A DNA stretch of 64,000 nt. It comes from Planotetraspora phitsanulokensis (GTDB lineage: Bacteria; Actinomycetota; Actinomycetes; Streptosporangiales; Streptosporangiaceae). The notes under the pieces are model-generated. The model was given only the letters and a program-made list of their open reading frames with translations. It made no database searches and was not told the DNA's origin. This document shows positions 25,341 through 37,380 of the stretch, in pieces. The number at the start of each line of letters is the position of its first letter. Position 1 is the first letter of the stretch. Location of the stretch: positions 1 through 64,000 of the forward strand of contig NZ_BOOP01000036.1 of assembly GCF_016863295.1 (NCBI RefSeq), written 5' to 3'. The position numbers were made by a program, and so were the translations under genes.

Positions 25341-26627
25341 ATGACGGTCACCGATCCTCGCCGCGTCACCCACCGCGCGATCGAGGCGGTGTGGCGGATC
25401 GAGTCCGCCAGGGTGATCGCCGGGCTCGCCCGGCTCGTCCGTGACGTGGGCCTGGCCGAGGAACTCGCGCAGGACGCCCTGGTCATCGCCCTCGAACAGT
25501 GGCTCGAGTCCGGCGTCCCCGACAATCCGGGCGCATGGCTCATGGCGACGGCGAAGCATCGCGCGATCGACCTCCTGCGCCGCCAGACCAGGTACGCCGA
25601 CAAGCTCGAGGAGATCGGGCGCGACCTCGATGCCCGGCAGCGGGCAGAACCGGGCCCGGACACGGAGATCGAGGACGAGATCGGCGACGACCTGCTGCGC
25701 CTGGTCTTCACCGCCTGCCATCCCGTCCTGCCGCCCGAGTCCCGCGTGGCGCTCACCCTGCGTCTGCTCGGCGGGCTCACCACCGAGGAGATCGCCCGTG
25801 CCTTCCTGATCGCGGAGCCCACCGTCGCCCAGCGGATCGTCCGCGCGAAGCGAACCCTCGCCGCGAAGAAGGTGGAGTTCGAGCTGCCGGCGCCGCACGA
25901 ACTGGCCGACCGGCTGGCGTCGGTGCTCGGAGTGATCTATCTGATCTTCAACGAGGGGTACGCGGCGACGGGCGGGGACGCCTGGACGCGCCCGGAGCTC
26001 TGCCAGGAGGCCCTCCGGCTGGGCCGGATCCTCGCCGGGCTCGCGCCCGAGGAGCCCGAGGTGCACGGCCTGGTCGGCCTGATGGAGATCCAGGCGTCCC
26101 GCCTGCGGGCCAGAACCGGCCCGGAAGGCGACCCCGTGCTGCTCCTCGACCAGGATCGGCGCCTGTGGGACCGGCTGCTCATCCGCCGCGGCCTGGAGGC
26201 CGTCGGCAGGGCCGAGGCGCTCGGCGGCAGGTTCGGCCCGTACGCGCTGCAGGCCGCGATCGCCGCCTGCCACGCTCGAGCGTCGTCGAGCCAGGACACG
26301 GACTGGGAGCGGATCGCGGCCCTCTACCAGGTGCTCGCCCACGTCTCGCCGTCTCCGGTCGTGGAGCTGAACCGGGCCGTCGCCGTCGGGATGGCCTCCG
26401 GCCCGGTCGCCGGCCTGGAGATCGTGGACGCGCTCGCGTCCGAGCGCACCCTGGCGGCCTATCCTCAGCTGCCCGCCGTACGCGGTGATCTCCTCGCCCG
26501 GCTGGGCAGGCTCGGCGAGGCGCGGCGGGAGTTCGAACGGGCCGCCGCGCTGACGCGGAACGCGCGGGAACGCGCGCTCTTCCTCCGACGGGCGGCGGGC
26601 CCGTCGGACGGGACCGCCACGGAGTGA
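25341..26627 (+). CDS. ECF42-type RNA polymerase sigma factor
   Basis: A 428-residue extracytoplasmic-function sigma factor with a large C-terminal extension. Region 2 spans about 17-85 (ARLVRDVGLAEELAQDALVI, NPGAWLMATAKHRAIDLLRR). Region 4 spans about 125-175 (LTLRLLGGLTTEEIARAFL). The extension (about 190-428) holds FNEGYAATGGDAWTRPELCQ and TPR-like helices, as in group ECF42. That group has no anti-sigma gene; the extension is thought to control activity. ATG 25341 is chosen; GTGs at 25320 and 25335 are in frame. Confidence 0.88.
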   Translation: MTVTDPRRVTHRAIEAVWRIESARVIAGLARLVRDVGLAEELAQDALVIALEQWLESGVPDNPGAWLMATAKHRAIDLLRRQTRYADKLEEIGRDLDARQRAEPGPDTEIEDEIGDDLLRLVFTACHPVLPPESRVALTLRLLGGLTTEEIARAFLIAEPTVAQRIVRAKRTLAAKKVEFELPAPHELADRLASVLGVIYLIFNEGYAATGGDAWTRPELCQEALRLGRILAGLAPEEPEVHGLVGLMEIQASRLRARTGPEGDPVLLLDQDRRLWDRLLIRRGLEAVGRAEALGGRFGPYALQAAIAACHARASSSQDTDWERIAALYQVLAHVSPSPVVELNRAVAVGMASGPVAGLEIVDALASERTLAAYPQLPAVRGDLLARLGRLGEARREFERAAALTRNARERALFLRRAAGPSDGTATE

Positions 26628-26693
26628 CGGCCCGGGGTCTCTCAGGGCCCCGGGGCCGCAGGGTCGCCCGGCCAGGGTGTGTTCAGGCGGTGG

Positions 26694-27338
26694 TCACCAG
26701 CCGCGCGCTTTCCATTCGGGAAGGGACGGGCGCTCGACGCCGAGGGTCGTGTCCTTGCCGTGGCCCGGGTACACCCACGTCTCGTCCGGAAGACGGTCGA
26801 AGATCCGCTCGACGACGTCGGTGAACAGCTGCTCGAACCGCTCCGGGTCCTTCTGCGTGTTCCCGACGCCTCCAGGGAACAGCGAGTCGCCCGTGAAGAT
26901 GTGGGAGTCCTGGTAGAGCAGCGCGATCGAACCCGGCGTGTGCCCGCGCAGGTGGATCACGTCCAAGGCGACGTCGCCCACGCTCACCTTGTCTCCGTGC
27001 TCAACCGTACGCGTGACCGCGACCGGCAGCTCGGGGGCGTCGAGCGGGTGGGCGATCACCTGCGCTCCCGTCGCCCTCGACACGTCCTCCAGAGCCATCC
27101 AGTGGTCCTGGTGACGGTGTGTGGTCACGATGGAGCTGATCGGCCGATCTCCGATGAGAGCGAGCAGGCGATCGGGTTCCGCGGCCGCGTCGACGAGCAG
27201 GCCGTCGCCGGTCGCCGTGCACCGCAGAAGGTAGGCGTTGTTGCCGAAACCGCCGACCTCGATCTTGGAAATGGTCAGCCCGGGCAGCTCGCGCACGTCG
27301 GCGGGGCCGCCCTTGGTGACGTCTCCGGTGTAGCTCAT
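26694..27338 (-). CDS. MBL-fold hydrolase, glyoxalase II-like
   Basis: A 214-residue metallo-hydrolase. Metal ligands are in THRHQDHW (H74, H76, D78, H79), GHTPGS, TGDSLFPGG and PGHGKDTT, so both zinc sites are complete. The short length resembles small glyoxalase II-like enzymes or thioesterases in bacteria that use mycothiol. TTAGGAGGATCATG gives a textbook ribosome site at ATG 27338. It lies beside a mycothiol-type enzyme and uvrA, an order shared with streptomycetes. Substrate unknown. Confidence 0.88.
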   Translation of the reverse strand: MSYTGDVTKGGPADVRELPGLTISKIEVGGFGNNAYLLRCTATGDGLLVDAAAEPDRLLALIGDRPISSIVTTHRHQDHWMALEDVSRATGAQVIAHPLDAPELPVAVTRTVEHGDKVSVGDVALDVIHLRGHTPGSIALLYQDSHIFTGDSLFPGGVGNTQKDPERFEQLFTDVVERIFDRLPDETWVYPGHGKDTTLGVERPSLPEWKARGW

Positions 27339-27367
27339 GATCCTCCTAAGATCCTGTACGGCTCACG

Positions 27368-28165
27368 CTAGTCACGGTCGGGCGGCCATGTGCGCGGCGG
27401 TCGCGCGGGCAGGTCCGGCGGAGCGGGCATCACCAGCCACGGAGGCGGCGACGGCGGGAGGCCGGCCGCTCCCGCTGGGGAGGGTTCCACGGTCAGACCC
27501 TCTCCGGATGCCCGCCCGGTGAGCCAGGCGACGAGCTCTCGGGGAGAGCCGTGCACGGCTGGACCGCGGCCGAGTCCGTGCCAGACGCGGGCCTGCCCGC
27601 CGTCCTCCCACCGGGCGACGATCTCGCTGACCGGGCCCTCACCCCGGGGCCACGACGCCATGGTGTCGTGCAGCTCCCGCCTGACGTAGGTGTCCGGCCA
27701 GTCGGCCCAGCCGTACCCCGCGCCGAGATCGACGTGATGGATCTCGAGCTCGCGAAGCCGGCGGGCCGGGATGTACCAGGCGGGATGTTCGGGCGGGCGT
27801 ATGCCGGACACGGTGGCCGACCAGGCCTCCGAGGGCATGCCCTCGACCGCCTCGCGCAACCGGTCGGCGCTGTCCTCGAGGTCGGCGAGCAGCTCCTTCA
27901 CGGGCCGTACGGCTCCCGCCTCGATCTCGGTCTCCCGCACTCCCTGCCCGGAGTACTGGGGTGTCCGGACACCGGTCCTGGCCCATGTCAGCAGGTTGAC
28001 GTGGCTGTCGGCGTTGCGCGCCAGGTGGGTCAGGACGTGCCCCCGGGTCCATCCGGGCAGGAGGGAGGGGGCGCGGACGTCGTCGTCGGTGAGCCGGGCG
28101 GCGGTCGCCAGCAGCCGGCTCGTGGATTCGGCCAGTTCGGTCTGAAGCTCCTCGACAGCGGACAT
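27368..28165 (-). CDS. Maleylpyruvate isomerase-family (mycothiol-dependent) protein
   Basis: A 265-residue protein with a DinB-like four-helix N-terminal domain carrying the metal-site pattern GWTRGHVLTHLARNADSHV (about 38-56) and LREL-EIHHVDL (about 165-177). A C-terminal SCP2-like domain follows. Members of the MDMPI family use mycothiol as cofactor in thiol transfer or isomerisation. The tail is Pro-rich. ATG 28165 is chosen although the ribosome site is weak. It is only 29 bp upstream of the MBL gene on the same strand, so the two probably form an operon. Confidence 0.8.
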   Translation of the reverse strand: MSAVEELQTELAESTSRLLATAARLTDDDVRAPSLLPGWTRGHVLTHLARNADSHVNLLTWARTGVRTPQYSGQGVRETEIEAGAVRPVKELLADLEDSADRLREAVEGMPSEAWSATVSGIRPPEHPAWYIPARRLRELEIHHVDLGAGYGWADWPDTYVRRELHDTMASWPRGEGPVSEIVARWEDGGQARVWHGLGRGPAVHGSPRELVAWLTGRASGEGLTVEPSPAGAAGLPPSPPPWLVMPAPPDLPARPPRTWPPDRD

Positions 28166-28448
28166 AGGGCAATCATGGACCACCTCGTGGACCTCGCTCC
28201 GGGCGGCCGCGCCGGGGCCGCCCGGGAAGCGCACGCGGGCGCGGATGGTTTCACTGAGAGAGTTTCCGGCCGGAGTCCGGGACGCGGGTTTGACGGAACT
28301 CATACCCTGGATGAGTGGGGGCGTGACCGTTTCGGAGGCGTTCGGCCGCCCGCGCCGGCCGCCGGAAGACGCCCCCGAAAAATGTCGGTGGCACCGGATA
28401 GCTTGCCCGTGCACCTCCTGTTGACTCCATCGACCTATCGGGACCACC
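28166..28448. other. Divergent promoter region of the MDMPI gene and uvrA
   Basis: This 283-bp gap must hold promoters for both genes. I looked for the actinobacterial SOS box (GAAC-N4-GTTC) expected before uvrA and did not find a clear copy. A TTGACT lies about 25 bp before the uvrA start, too close to act as its -35. Confidence 0.4.
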
Positions 28449-31289
<2,841 letters not shown>

Positions 31290-31290
31290 C

Positions 31291-31320
31291 CGGCGGGGGC
31301 ACCCCAGAGGGGGTCCCGCT
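31291..31320 (+). terminator. Hairpin after uvrA
   Basis: GCGGGGGCACCCC and GGGGTCCCGC can pair with small bulges around an AGAG loop just after the uvrA stop. A short CTTAC follows instead of a T run. Confidence 0.5.
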
Positions 31321-31454
31321 TACTCTCCGCAGATCAGTCGTCCGTCATGCTGAACCAGGCCAGGGACGCGAACCGTTATAGACGACGTAGAGTGACGCGT
31401 CGCCGAGACGCCGGACGCGGCACCCTGACCTGTTCGAATCATGGAAGGACGATC

Positions 31455-31907
31455 ATGACGGAAACGACCCGCCGAGCGATGATCTTCGGGACGGGAGGGG
31501 CGGGTCTCGCCGTCGCGCTGACCGCCTGTGCCGGATACACCACCGCCGGTCCGGAGGCCGCTCCGCCCGCCCAGCCCGCGGACGGGGCGGGAGAGGGGGC
31601 CGCCTCGAAGGTCAAGGCGGGAGCCGCGATCGCCAAGACCGCGGACATCGCCGTGGGGGGCGGGAAGGTCATTTTGGGCGCTCAGCTCGTCGTGACCCAG
31701 CCCACGGCCGGTGAGTTCAAGGCGTTCAGCGCGGTGTGCACCCACCAGGGCTGCATGGTGGACAAGGTCGCCGACGGCACGATCGACTGCCCGTGTCACG
31801 GGAGCAAGTTCAGCGCGAAGGACGGCTCCGTGGTGAACGGCCCGGCGTCGGCGCCGCTCCCGGAGATGAAGATCCAAGTGAACGGTGGCGACATCACCCT
31901 CGGGTGA
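31455..31907 (+). CDS. Rieske [2Fe-2S] protein, Tat-exported lipoprotein
   Basis: A 150-residue exported iron-sulphur protein. The N-terminus [18 protein letters not shown] has a twin-arginine motif. A lipobox LTAC near 22-25 means it should be lipidated and anchored outside the membrane. A Pro/Ala linker (about 30-52) leads to the Rieske domain with cluster ligands in CTHQGC (about 96-101) and CPCHGS (about 113-118). GGAAGGA precedes ATG 31455. Adjacent uvrA and uvrC are unrelated in function; the same arrangement occurs in streptomycetes. The redox partner is unknown. Confidence 0.9.
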   Translation: MTETTRRAMIFGTGGAGLAVALTACAGYTTAGPEAAPPAQPADGAGEGAASKVKAGAAIAKTADIAVGGGKVILGAQLVVTQPTAGEFKAFSAVCTHQGCMVDKVADGTIDCPCHGSKFSAKDGSVVNGPASAPLPEMKIQVNGGDITLG

Positions 31908-31994
31908 GTCCCGCGCCCGGCGCGATCACCGAGGCCGGTCCGCACGTTGGCGGCCGGCCACGATCCCGCCGGGCTTTCCCATTTCCGGGGAGCC

Positions 31995-32137
31995 CCCGGC
32001 GGTGGCCGGAGCTCTCTCGTGAGGAGGGGAGGCTCCGGGGGTGGCGAGGCGATCTCGCGAAGAGCCTCCGGAGATGGCGCAGCGATCTCACGAAGAGGGA
32101 GCCTCCGGGGATGGCCGGGGCGATCTCGCGAAGCCGG
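31995..32137. repeat. About 36-bp degenerate tandem repeat upstream of uvrC
   Basis: Units of 35-37 bp begin near 31995 (degenerate), 32030, 32065 and 32101. They share a core of the form CCTCCGGRGATGGC, then GCGATCTCRCGAAG. The last unit ends about 33 bp before the uvrC start, so the array lies in the expected promoter and leader. Confidence 0.8.
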
Positions 32138-32169
32138 AATTGTCGGCGGATCCAAGTAGGCTTTTGGTT

Positions 32170-34113
32170 GTGGCGGATCCGGCAACCTACAGACCGGCGC
32201 CCGGATCGATCCCCGAGTCGCCAGGCGTTTATCGCTTCCGCGACCCAGGCGGCCGGGTGATCTACGTTGGCAAGGCCAAGAGCCTTCGTCAACGGCTGAA
32301 CTCTTACTTCGCGGACTTCGCGGGGCTGCACCCGCGGACCCAGACGATGCTGACCAGCGCGTCGTCGGTCGACTGGACCGTGGTCGGGACCGAGGTCGAG
32401 GCGCTCCAGCTGGAGTACTCCTGGATCAAGGAGTTCGACCCGCGGTTCAACGTCAAGTACCGCGACGACAAGTCCTATCCCTACCTCGCGGTGACGATGG
32501 GGGAGGACTTCCCCCGCGTGCAGGTGCTGCGCGGGGCCAAGCGCAAGGGCACACGCTACTTCGGGCCCTACTCGCACGCCTGGGCGATCAGGGAGACCGT
32601 CGACCTGCTGCTGCGCGTGTTCCCGGTGCGAACCTGCTCGGCCGGCGTCTTCAAGCGGGCCGGCCAGATCGGGCGGCCCTGCCTGCTGGGATACATCGAC
32701 AAGTGCTCGGCGCCCTGCGTGGGCCGCGTCACTCCCGAGGAGCACCGCGACCTCGCGGAGGACTTCTGCGACTTCATGGCGGGCAACACCACCCGCTTCA
32801 TCAAGCGGCTCGAGCGGGACATGCGCGCCGCGGCGGCCGTGGAGGAGTACGAGAAGGCCGCACGGTTGCGCGACGACGTCCAGGCGCTGCAGCGGGCCCT
32901 GGAGAAGCAGACCGTCGTCCTGGGCGACGGCACCGACTGTGACGTGATCGCCCTGGCCGAGGACCCGCTGGAGGCGGCCGTCCAGGTCTTCTACGTGCGC
33001 GGCGGGCGGATCCGCGGCCAGCGCGGCTGGGTGGTCGACAAGGTCGAGGAGACCACGTCCGGCGATCTCGTTGAGCAGTTCCTCCTCCAGATGTACAGCG
33101 AGGCCACGATTCCCCGGGAGATCCTGGTCCAGGCCTCGCCGCCCGACGTCGAGGCCGTCATCGAGCTGCTCAGCGAGCAGCGGGGCTCACGGGTGGATCT
33201 GCGCGTCCCCCAGCGGGGCGACAAGAAGAGCCTGATGGAGACGGTCGAGCGCAACGCCAAGGAGTCCCTGGCCCAGCACAAGCTGCGGCGCGCGAGCGAC
33301 CTGACCACGCGTAGCCGCGCGTTGCAGGAGATCGCCGACGCCCTCGACCTGGACCAGGCCCCGCTGCGCATCGAGTGCTATGACGTGTCGCACATCCAGG
33401 GCTCCGACGTGGTGGCCTCGATGGTGGTGTTCGAGGACGGCCTGGCCCGCAAGAGCGAGTACCGCAGGTTCTCGATCAAGAGCGCCGAGGGTGACGTCGC
33501 GTCCATCTACGAGGTCATCTGCCGGAGGTTCAAGCGGTATCTGGAGGAGCGCGTCGCCACCGGTGAGCTCGACGGCGAGTCCCCGGCGGCGGAACAGCTC
33601 GCGGAACAGGGGAGTGAACCGGCGGCGGGGACGCCCATCGACCCGGAGACCGGCCGCCCGCGCAAGTTCGCCTACCCGCCCAACCTCGTCGTCGTGGACG
33701 GCGGCCCGGCCCAGGCGGCGGCCGCCCAGCGAGCGCTCGACGAGCTGGGGATCGACGACGTCGCGGTCTGCGGGCTGGCCAAGCGCCTGGAGGAGGTCTG
33801 GTTGCCGGGGGAGGACCTGCCGGTGATCCTCCCGCGCACCAGCGAGAGTCTTTACCTGCTGCAACGAGTGCGCGATGAGGCTCATCGCTTCGCTATCACC
33901 TACCATCGGTCAAAGCGGTCCAAAGCGCTGAAGGAAAGCGCGCTGGACCAGGTTCCGGGGCTGGGGCCCTCCCGACGGCAGGCGCTCCTGCGCCACTTCG
34001 GCTCGGTCAAGCGGCTGCGGGAGGCCACCGCCGCCGACATCCTCGAGGTTCCCGGCATCGGACCGGCGACCGCTGACGCGATCGTCGCGGCGTTGAAGGA
34101 CGACCGCGGGTGA
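32170..34113 (+). CDS. uvrC: UvrABC excinuclease subunit C
   Basis: Makes the 3' and 5' incisions in nucleotide excision repair. The 647 residues show, in order, the GIY-YIG nuclease (GVYRFRD at about 19, [14 protein letters not shown] at about 30-43), zinc-type CSAPC residues near 178, a UVR motif for UvrB contact (about 215-240), the RNase H-like nuclease ([20 protein letters not shown] near 402) and a C-terminal helix-hairpin-helix pair (about 590-640). GTG 32170 is chosen with AAGTAGG upstream; TTG 32164 is close by. Confidence 0.97.
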   Translation: MADPATYRPAPGSIPESPGVYRFRDPGGRVIYVGKAKSLRQRLNSYFADFAGLHPRTQTMLTSASSVDWTVVGTEVEALQLEYSWIKEFDPRFNVKYRDDKSYPYLAVTMGEDFPRVQVLRGAKRKGTRYFGPYSHAWAIRETVDLLLRVFPVRTCSAGVFKRAGQIGRPCLLGYIDKCSAPCVGRVTPEEHRDLAEDFCDFMAGNTTRFIKRLERDMRAAAAVEEYEKAARLRDDVQALQRALEKQTVVLGDGTDCDVIALAEDPLEAAVQVFYVRGGRIRGQRGWVVDKVEETTSGDLVEQFLLQMYSEATIPREILVQASPPDVEAVIELLSEQRGSRVDLRVPQRGDKKSLMETVERNAKESLAQHKLRRASDLTTRSRALQEIADALDLDQAPLRIECYDVSHIQGSDVVASMVVFEDGLARKSEYRRFSIKSAEGDVASIYEVICRRFKRYLEERVATGELDGESPAAEQLAEQGSEPAAGTPIDPETGRPRKFAYPPNLVVVDGGPAQAAAAQRALDELGIDDVAVCGLAKRLEEVWLPGEDLPVILPRTSESLYLLQRVRDEAHRFAITYHRSKRSKALKESALDQVPGLGPSRRQALLRHFGSVKRLREATAADILEVPGIGPATADAIVAALKDDRG

Positions 34114-34318
34114 ACGTCGCAGAACGTCCACTCGGGGCCGGGCCGGTTCCGGACGGTCACAGGCGGTGGCGGGACGGTCGCGTGTTGCGGCGAGCCGGTG
34201 GCGCGCCGTGGCGTGGCGATGTCATGCTCCCGGCAGGGGTGGGTCGTCTCCCGGCAGGGGGCGCCGATGGGACGAGGCCGTTATCGAGGCCGTTATGAGG
34301 CAGGACGGTGAGCGGGCG

Positions 34319-35188
34319 ATGAGCACGACTGAGCCGGCGTTCGTTGTGGTCACGGGCATGTCCGGGGCGGGCAGGAGCACAGCGGCCAAGGCGCTGGAGG
34401 ATGTGGGCTGGTTCGTCATCGACAACCTGCCGCCAGGTCTGCTGTTCTCCCTGGCGGAGGAGGCGGGCAAGGTCAACCTGGCCGCCGACAAGGTGGCGGC
34501 GGTGGTCGACGTGCGCAGCCTCGCCTTCACGACGGACCTCAACGCGGCGATCGAGGAACTCGACGGCCGCGGCGTGAGCGTCCGGGTGATGTTCCTTGAG
34601 GCGAGCGACGACGAGTTGGTCCGCAGGTTCGAGAACGTCCGGCGGCCCCATCCCCTTCAGGGGGACGGCCGGCTGGTCGACGGCATCGGCCGGGAGCGCG
34701 GCATCCTCCGCGAGGTCAGGGCCAATGCCGATCTGGTCATAGACACCTCGTCGCTGAACGTCCACGAGTTGCGCAGCAAGGTCGTCTCCTTCTTCGGCGG
34801 GGAGGACCGGCCCGGCCTCAAGGTCAGCGTGGTCTCCTTCGGCTACAAGTACGGCATGCCCGTCGACGCCGACCTCGTGGTCGACTGCCGGTTCCTGCCC
34901 AATCCCCATTGGGTGCCGGACCTGCGTCCCATGAACGGCCTGGACGCGCCTGTCAGGGACTACGTGCTCAGCCAGCCCGGGGCGAAGGAGTTCCTCGACG
35001 GATACGAGGACGTCTTCGGGGTCGTGGCCGCGGGATACACCCGCGAGGGCAAGAGCTACGTGACCCTCGCCGTCGGGTGCACGGGCGGCAAGCACCGCAG
35101 CGTCGCCATGGCCGAGGAGATCGGGTCCCGCCTGCGGGAGCACGGCATGGACGTGCAGGTCAGCCATCGCGACATGGGCCGCGAGTAG
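34319..35188 (+). CDS. rapZ: RapZ-family nucleotide-binding protein
   Basis: A 289-residue P-loop protein. Walker A is GMSGAGRST (13-21). The family block FVIDNLPPGLL follows and the C-terminal domain ends with GCTGGKHRSVAMAEEIG. In E. coli RapZ is an RNA-binding adaptor controlling GlmS; in actinobacteria the role is unknown, although the rapZ-yvcK-whiA order is almost invariant. ATG 34319 is chosen with GGTGAG upstream; ATG 34295 is in frame. The 205-bp gap from uvrC suggests a separate promoter. Confidence 0.95.
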   Translation: MSTTEPAFVVVTGMSGAGRSTAAKALEDVGWFVIDNLPPGLLFSLAEEAGKVNLAADKVAAVVDVRSLAFTTDLNAAIEELDGRGVSVRVMFLEASDDELVRRFENVRRPHPLQGDGRLVDGIGRERGILREVRANADLVIDTSSLNVHELRSKVVSFFGGEDRPGLKVSVVSFGYKYGMPVDADLVVDCRFLPNPHWVPDLRPMNGLDAPVRDYVLSQPGAKEFLDGYEDVFGVVAAGYTREGKSYVTLAVGCTGGKHRSVAMAEEIGSRLREHGMDVQVSHRDMGRE

Positions 35189-35250
35189 CCTCCTCCGATC
35201 TCCCGGCGCCTTCCACCGCGCCCCTCGCCCGGCAACGCCGACTCGCGCAA

Positions 35251-35281
35251 TTGTGGATCTTCCGGAGCTTTTTCGTAGAGT
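35251..35281 (+). promoter_or_regulatory. Candidate promoter for yvcK-whiA
   Basis: TTGTGG at 35251-35256 and TAGAGT at 35276-35281 are separated by 19 bp in an AT-richer patch of the rapZ-yvcK gap. Both boxes are imperfect. Confidence 0.35.
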
Positions 35282-35339
35282 AGGGCTTTCTGGAAAAGGG
35301 CTTCGTTAGGGTTAGGCGAGCCGTCGGGCGAGGAGGAGC

Positions 35340-36332
35340 ATGAACGAGCTCGCCTGTGGACTTGGTGAGTCCGCAGTCCCCGGGGAGTTCGCGAGTCCCC
35401 CACGTGGGCCCAAGGTCGTCGCCCTTGGCGGCGGCCACGGCCTGTACGCCTCCCTGTCGGCCCTGAGACGGGTCACCGGCGACCTCACGGCGATCGCCAC
35501 GGTGGCCGACGACGGGGGCTCCAGCGGGCGTCTGAGACGTGAGCTGGGGGTGCTGCCACCCGGAGACCTGCGCATGGCGCTGGCGGCGCTGTGCGGCGAC
35601 GACGAGTGGGGCGAGACCTGGACCGAGGTCGTCCAGCATCGTTTCCGCAGCGAGGGTGAACTGCACGGGCACGCCGTCGGCAACCTTCTGATCGTGGCCC
35701 TGTGGGAGTTGCTCGACGACCCCGTCAAGGGACTGGACTGGGTGGGCCGGCTGCTCGGCGCGCACGGCCGGGTCCTGCCCATGGCGTCGGTGCCCCTGGA
35801 CATCGAGGCCGAGGTCGAGCTGGACGGTGTGATCTCCGTCGTCCGGGGACAGGTGGCCTGCGCGCTGACCCCCGGGCGGGTGCAGGCGATCTCGCTGGTG
35901 CCGCCGGACCCGCCCGCCTGCCCAGAGGCGGTCGAGGCGATCGAGGAGGCCGACTGGGTGGTTTTCGGCCCCGGCTCCTGGTTCACGAGCGTGCTGCCGC
36001 ACCTCAAGGTGCCCGAACTGGCCCGCGCGCTGCACTCGACCAGTGCCAGGCGCATGGTCGTCCTCAACCTCGCGCCGCAGCCGGGGGAGACCGACGGCTT
36101 CTCCCCGGAGAAGCACCTGGAGGTGCTCAGGGAGCACGCGCCGTCTCTGCTCGTCGACGCGGTGCTGGCCGATCAGAGCGTCGTGGACGATCCGCGGGCT
36201 CTGGAGAAGGCCGCCGTGTCCCTCGGCGGCCGTTTGATTTTGGCCGATGTGGCCGCTTCTGACGGATCTCCGAGGCATGATGGACCACGTCTTGCCGCGG
36301 TCCTGGACGAGATTTTCCACGAGAAGCGGTGA
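35340..36332 (+). CDS. yvcK: YvcK/CofD-like protein (gluconeogenesis factor family)
   Basis: A 330-residue protein of the CofD-like fold that binds UDP-sugars in homologues and is needed for proper envelope synthesis on gluconeogenic carbon. Signatures are [19 protein letters not shown] near 26-44, [20 protein letters not shown] near 56-75 and [18 protein letters not shown] near 204. GAGGAGG precedes ATG 35340. Only 64 bp separate it from whiA. CuvA, its mycobacterial homologue, localises to growing poles. Confidence 0.95.
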   Translation: MNELACGLGESAVPGEFASPPRGPKVVALGGGHGLYASLSALRRVTGDLTAIATVADDGGSSGRLRRELGVLPPGDLRMALAALCGDDEWGETWTEVVQHRFRSEGELHGHAVGNLLIVALWELLDDPVKGLDWVGRLLGAHGRVLPMASVPLDIEAEVELDGVISVVRGQVACALTPGRVQAISLVPPDPPACPEAVEAIEEADWVVFGPGSWFTSVLPHLKVPELARALHSTSARRMVVLNLAPQPGETDGFSPEKHLEVLREHAPSLLVDAVLADQSVVDDPRALEKAAVSLGGRLILADVAASDGSPRHDGPRLAAVLDEIFHEKR

Positions 36333-36396
36333 TCCCCGTCTGTCAAGGTGCGAGAGACTGGCTCCCGTAAGTCTGGTTCGGGGAGGACACGCGCAG

Positions 36397-37377
36397 ATGG
36401 CCATGACGGGTGTGGTGAAAGACGAGCTGAGCCGCCTATCGGTGCTCAAGCCTTGCTGTCGTAAGGCCGAGGTGTCGACGCTGTTGCGGTTCGCGAGCGG
36501 ACTGCACCTGGTCGGCGGCCGTATCGTGATCGAGGCCGAGCTGGACACCAATGTGACCGCCCGCCGGCTCATCAGGGACATCGGCGAGGTGTTCGGCCAC
36601 CGGGCCGAGGTGCTCGTGCTGGCGCCGGCCGGTCTGCGGAAGGGCTCGCGGTACGTCGTGCGGGTCTACAAGGACGGCGAGGCTCTCGCCCGGCAGACGG
36701 GGCTGATCGACAACCACGGCCGCCCGGTCCGCGGGCTGCCCCGCCAGGTGGTGTCGGGGGCCACGTGTGACGCCGAGGCCGCGTGGCGAGGGGCGTTCCT
36801 GGCCCACGGCTCGCTCACCGAGCCCGGCCGGTCGATGTCGCTGGAAGTCACCTGCCCGGGACCGGAGGCGGCGCTGGCCCTGGTCGGATCCGCGCGGCGG
36901 CTCAAGATCCACGCGAAGGCGCGGGAGGTGCGGGGCGTCGACCGGGTGGTGGTCCGCGACGGCGACGCGATCAGCGCTCTGCTGACCCGCCTGGGGGCGC
37001 ACGACAGCGTCCTCGCCTGGGAGGAGCGGCGGATGCGCCGCGAGGTCCGGGCGACGGCCAATCGCCTGGCCAACTTCGACGACGCCAACCTCCGCAGGTC
37101 GGCCCGGGCGGCCGTCGCCGCGGGCGCCCGGGTGCAGCGCGCCCTGGAGATCCTGGGCGACGACGCTCCCGAGCACCTCGTGGTGGCGGGCCGGCTCCGG
37201 GTCGACCACAAGCAGGCGTCGCTGGAGGAGCTCGGCCAGATCGCGGACCCGCCCCTGACCAAGGATGCGATCGCGGGGCGGATCCGGCGGCTGCTGGCCA
37301 TGGCGGACAAGCGGGCTCAGGACATCGGCATCGCCAACACCGAGGCCAACCTCACGCCCGACATGCTCGCTCCCTGA
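36397..37377 (+). CDS. whiA: WhiA sporulation and division regulator
   Basis: A 326-residue protein combining a LAGLIDADG homing-endonuclease-like N-terminal domain (about 20-205) and a C-terminal helix-turn-helix (about 250-310, [20 protein letters not shown]). In Streptomyces WhiA and WhiB co-activate ftsZ and other sporulation division genes. The family N-terminus [14 protein letters not shown] fixes ATG 36397, with GGAGG ten bases upstream. Its stop is only three bases from the stop of the next, convergent gene. Confidence 0.97.
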   Translation: MAMTGVVKDELSRLSVLKPCCRKAEVSTLLRFASGLHLVGGRIVIEAELDTNVTARRLIRDIGEVFGHRAEVLVLAPAGLRKGSRYVVRVYKDGEALARQTGLIDNHGRPVRGLPRQVVSGATCDAEAAWRGAFLAHGSLTEPGRSMSLEVTCPGPEAALALVGSARRLKIHAKAREVRGVDRVVVRDGDAISALLTRLGAHDSVLAWEERRMRREVRATANRLANFDDANLRRSARAAVAAGARVQRALEILGDDAPEHLVVAGRLRVDHKQASLEELGQIADPPLTKDAIAGRIRRLLAMADKRAQDIGIANTEANLTPDMLAP

Positions 37378-37380
37378 GCG

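Noticed and set aside
28166-28448. SOS box upstream of uvrA
   Set aside because: No GAAC-N4-GTTC site was found by eye in the gap.
31425-31445. tRNA T-loop-like GTTCGAATC before the Rieske gene
   Set aside because: Flanking bases cannot form the T stem and no acceptor or anticodon arms are present.
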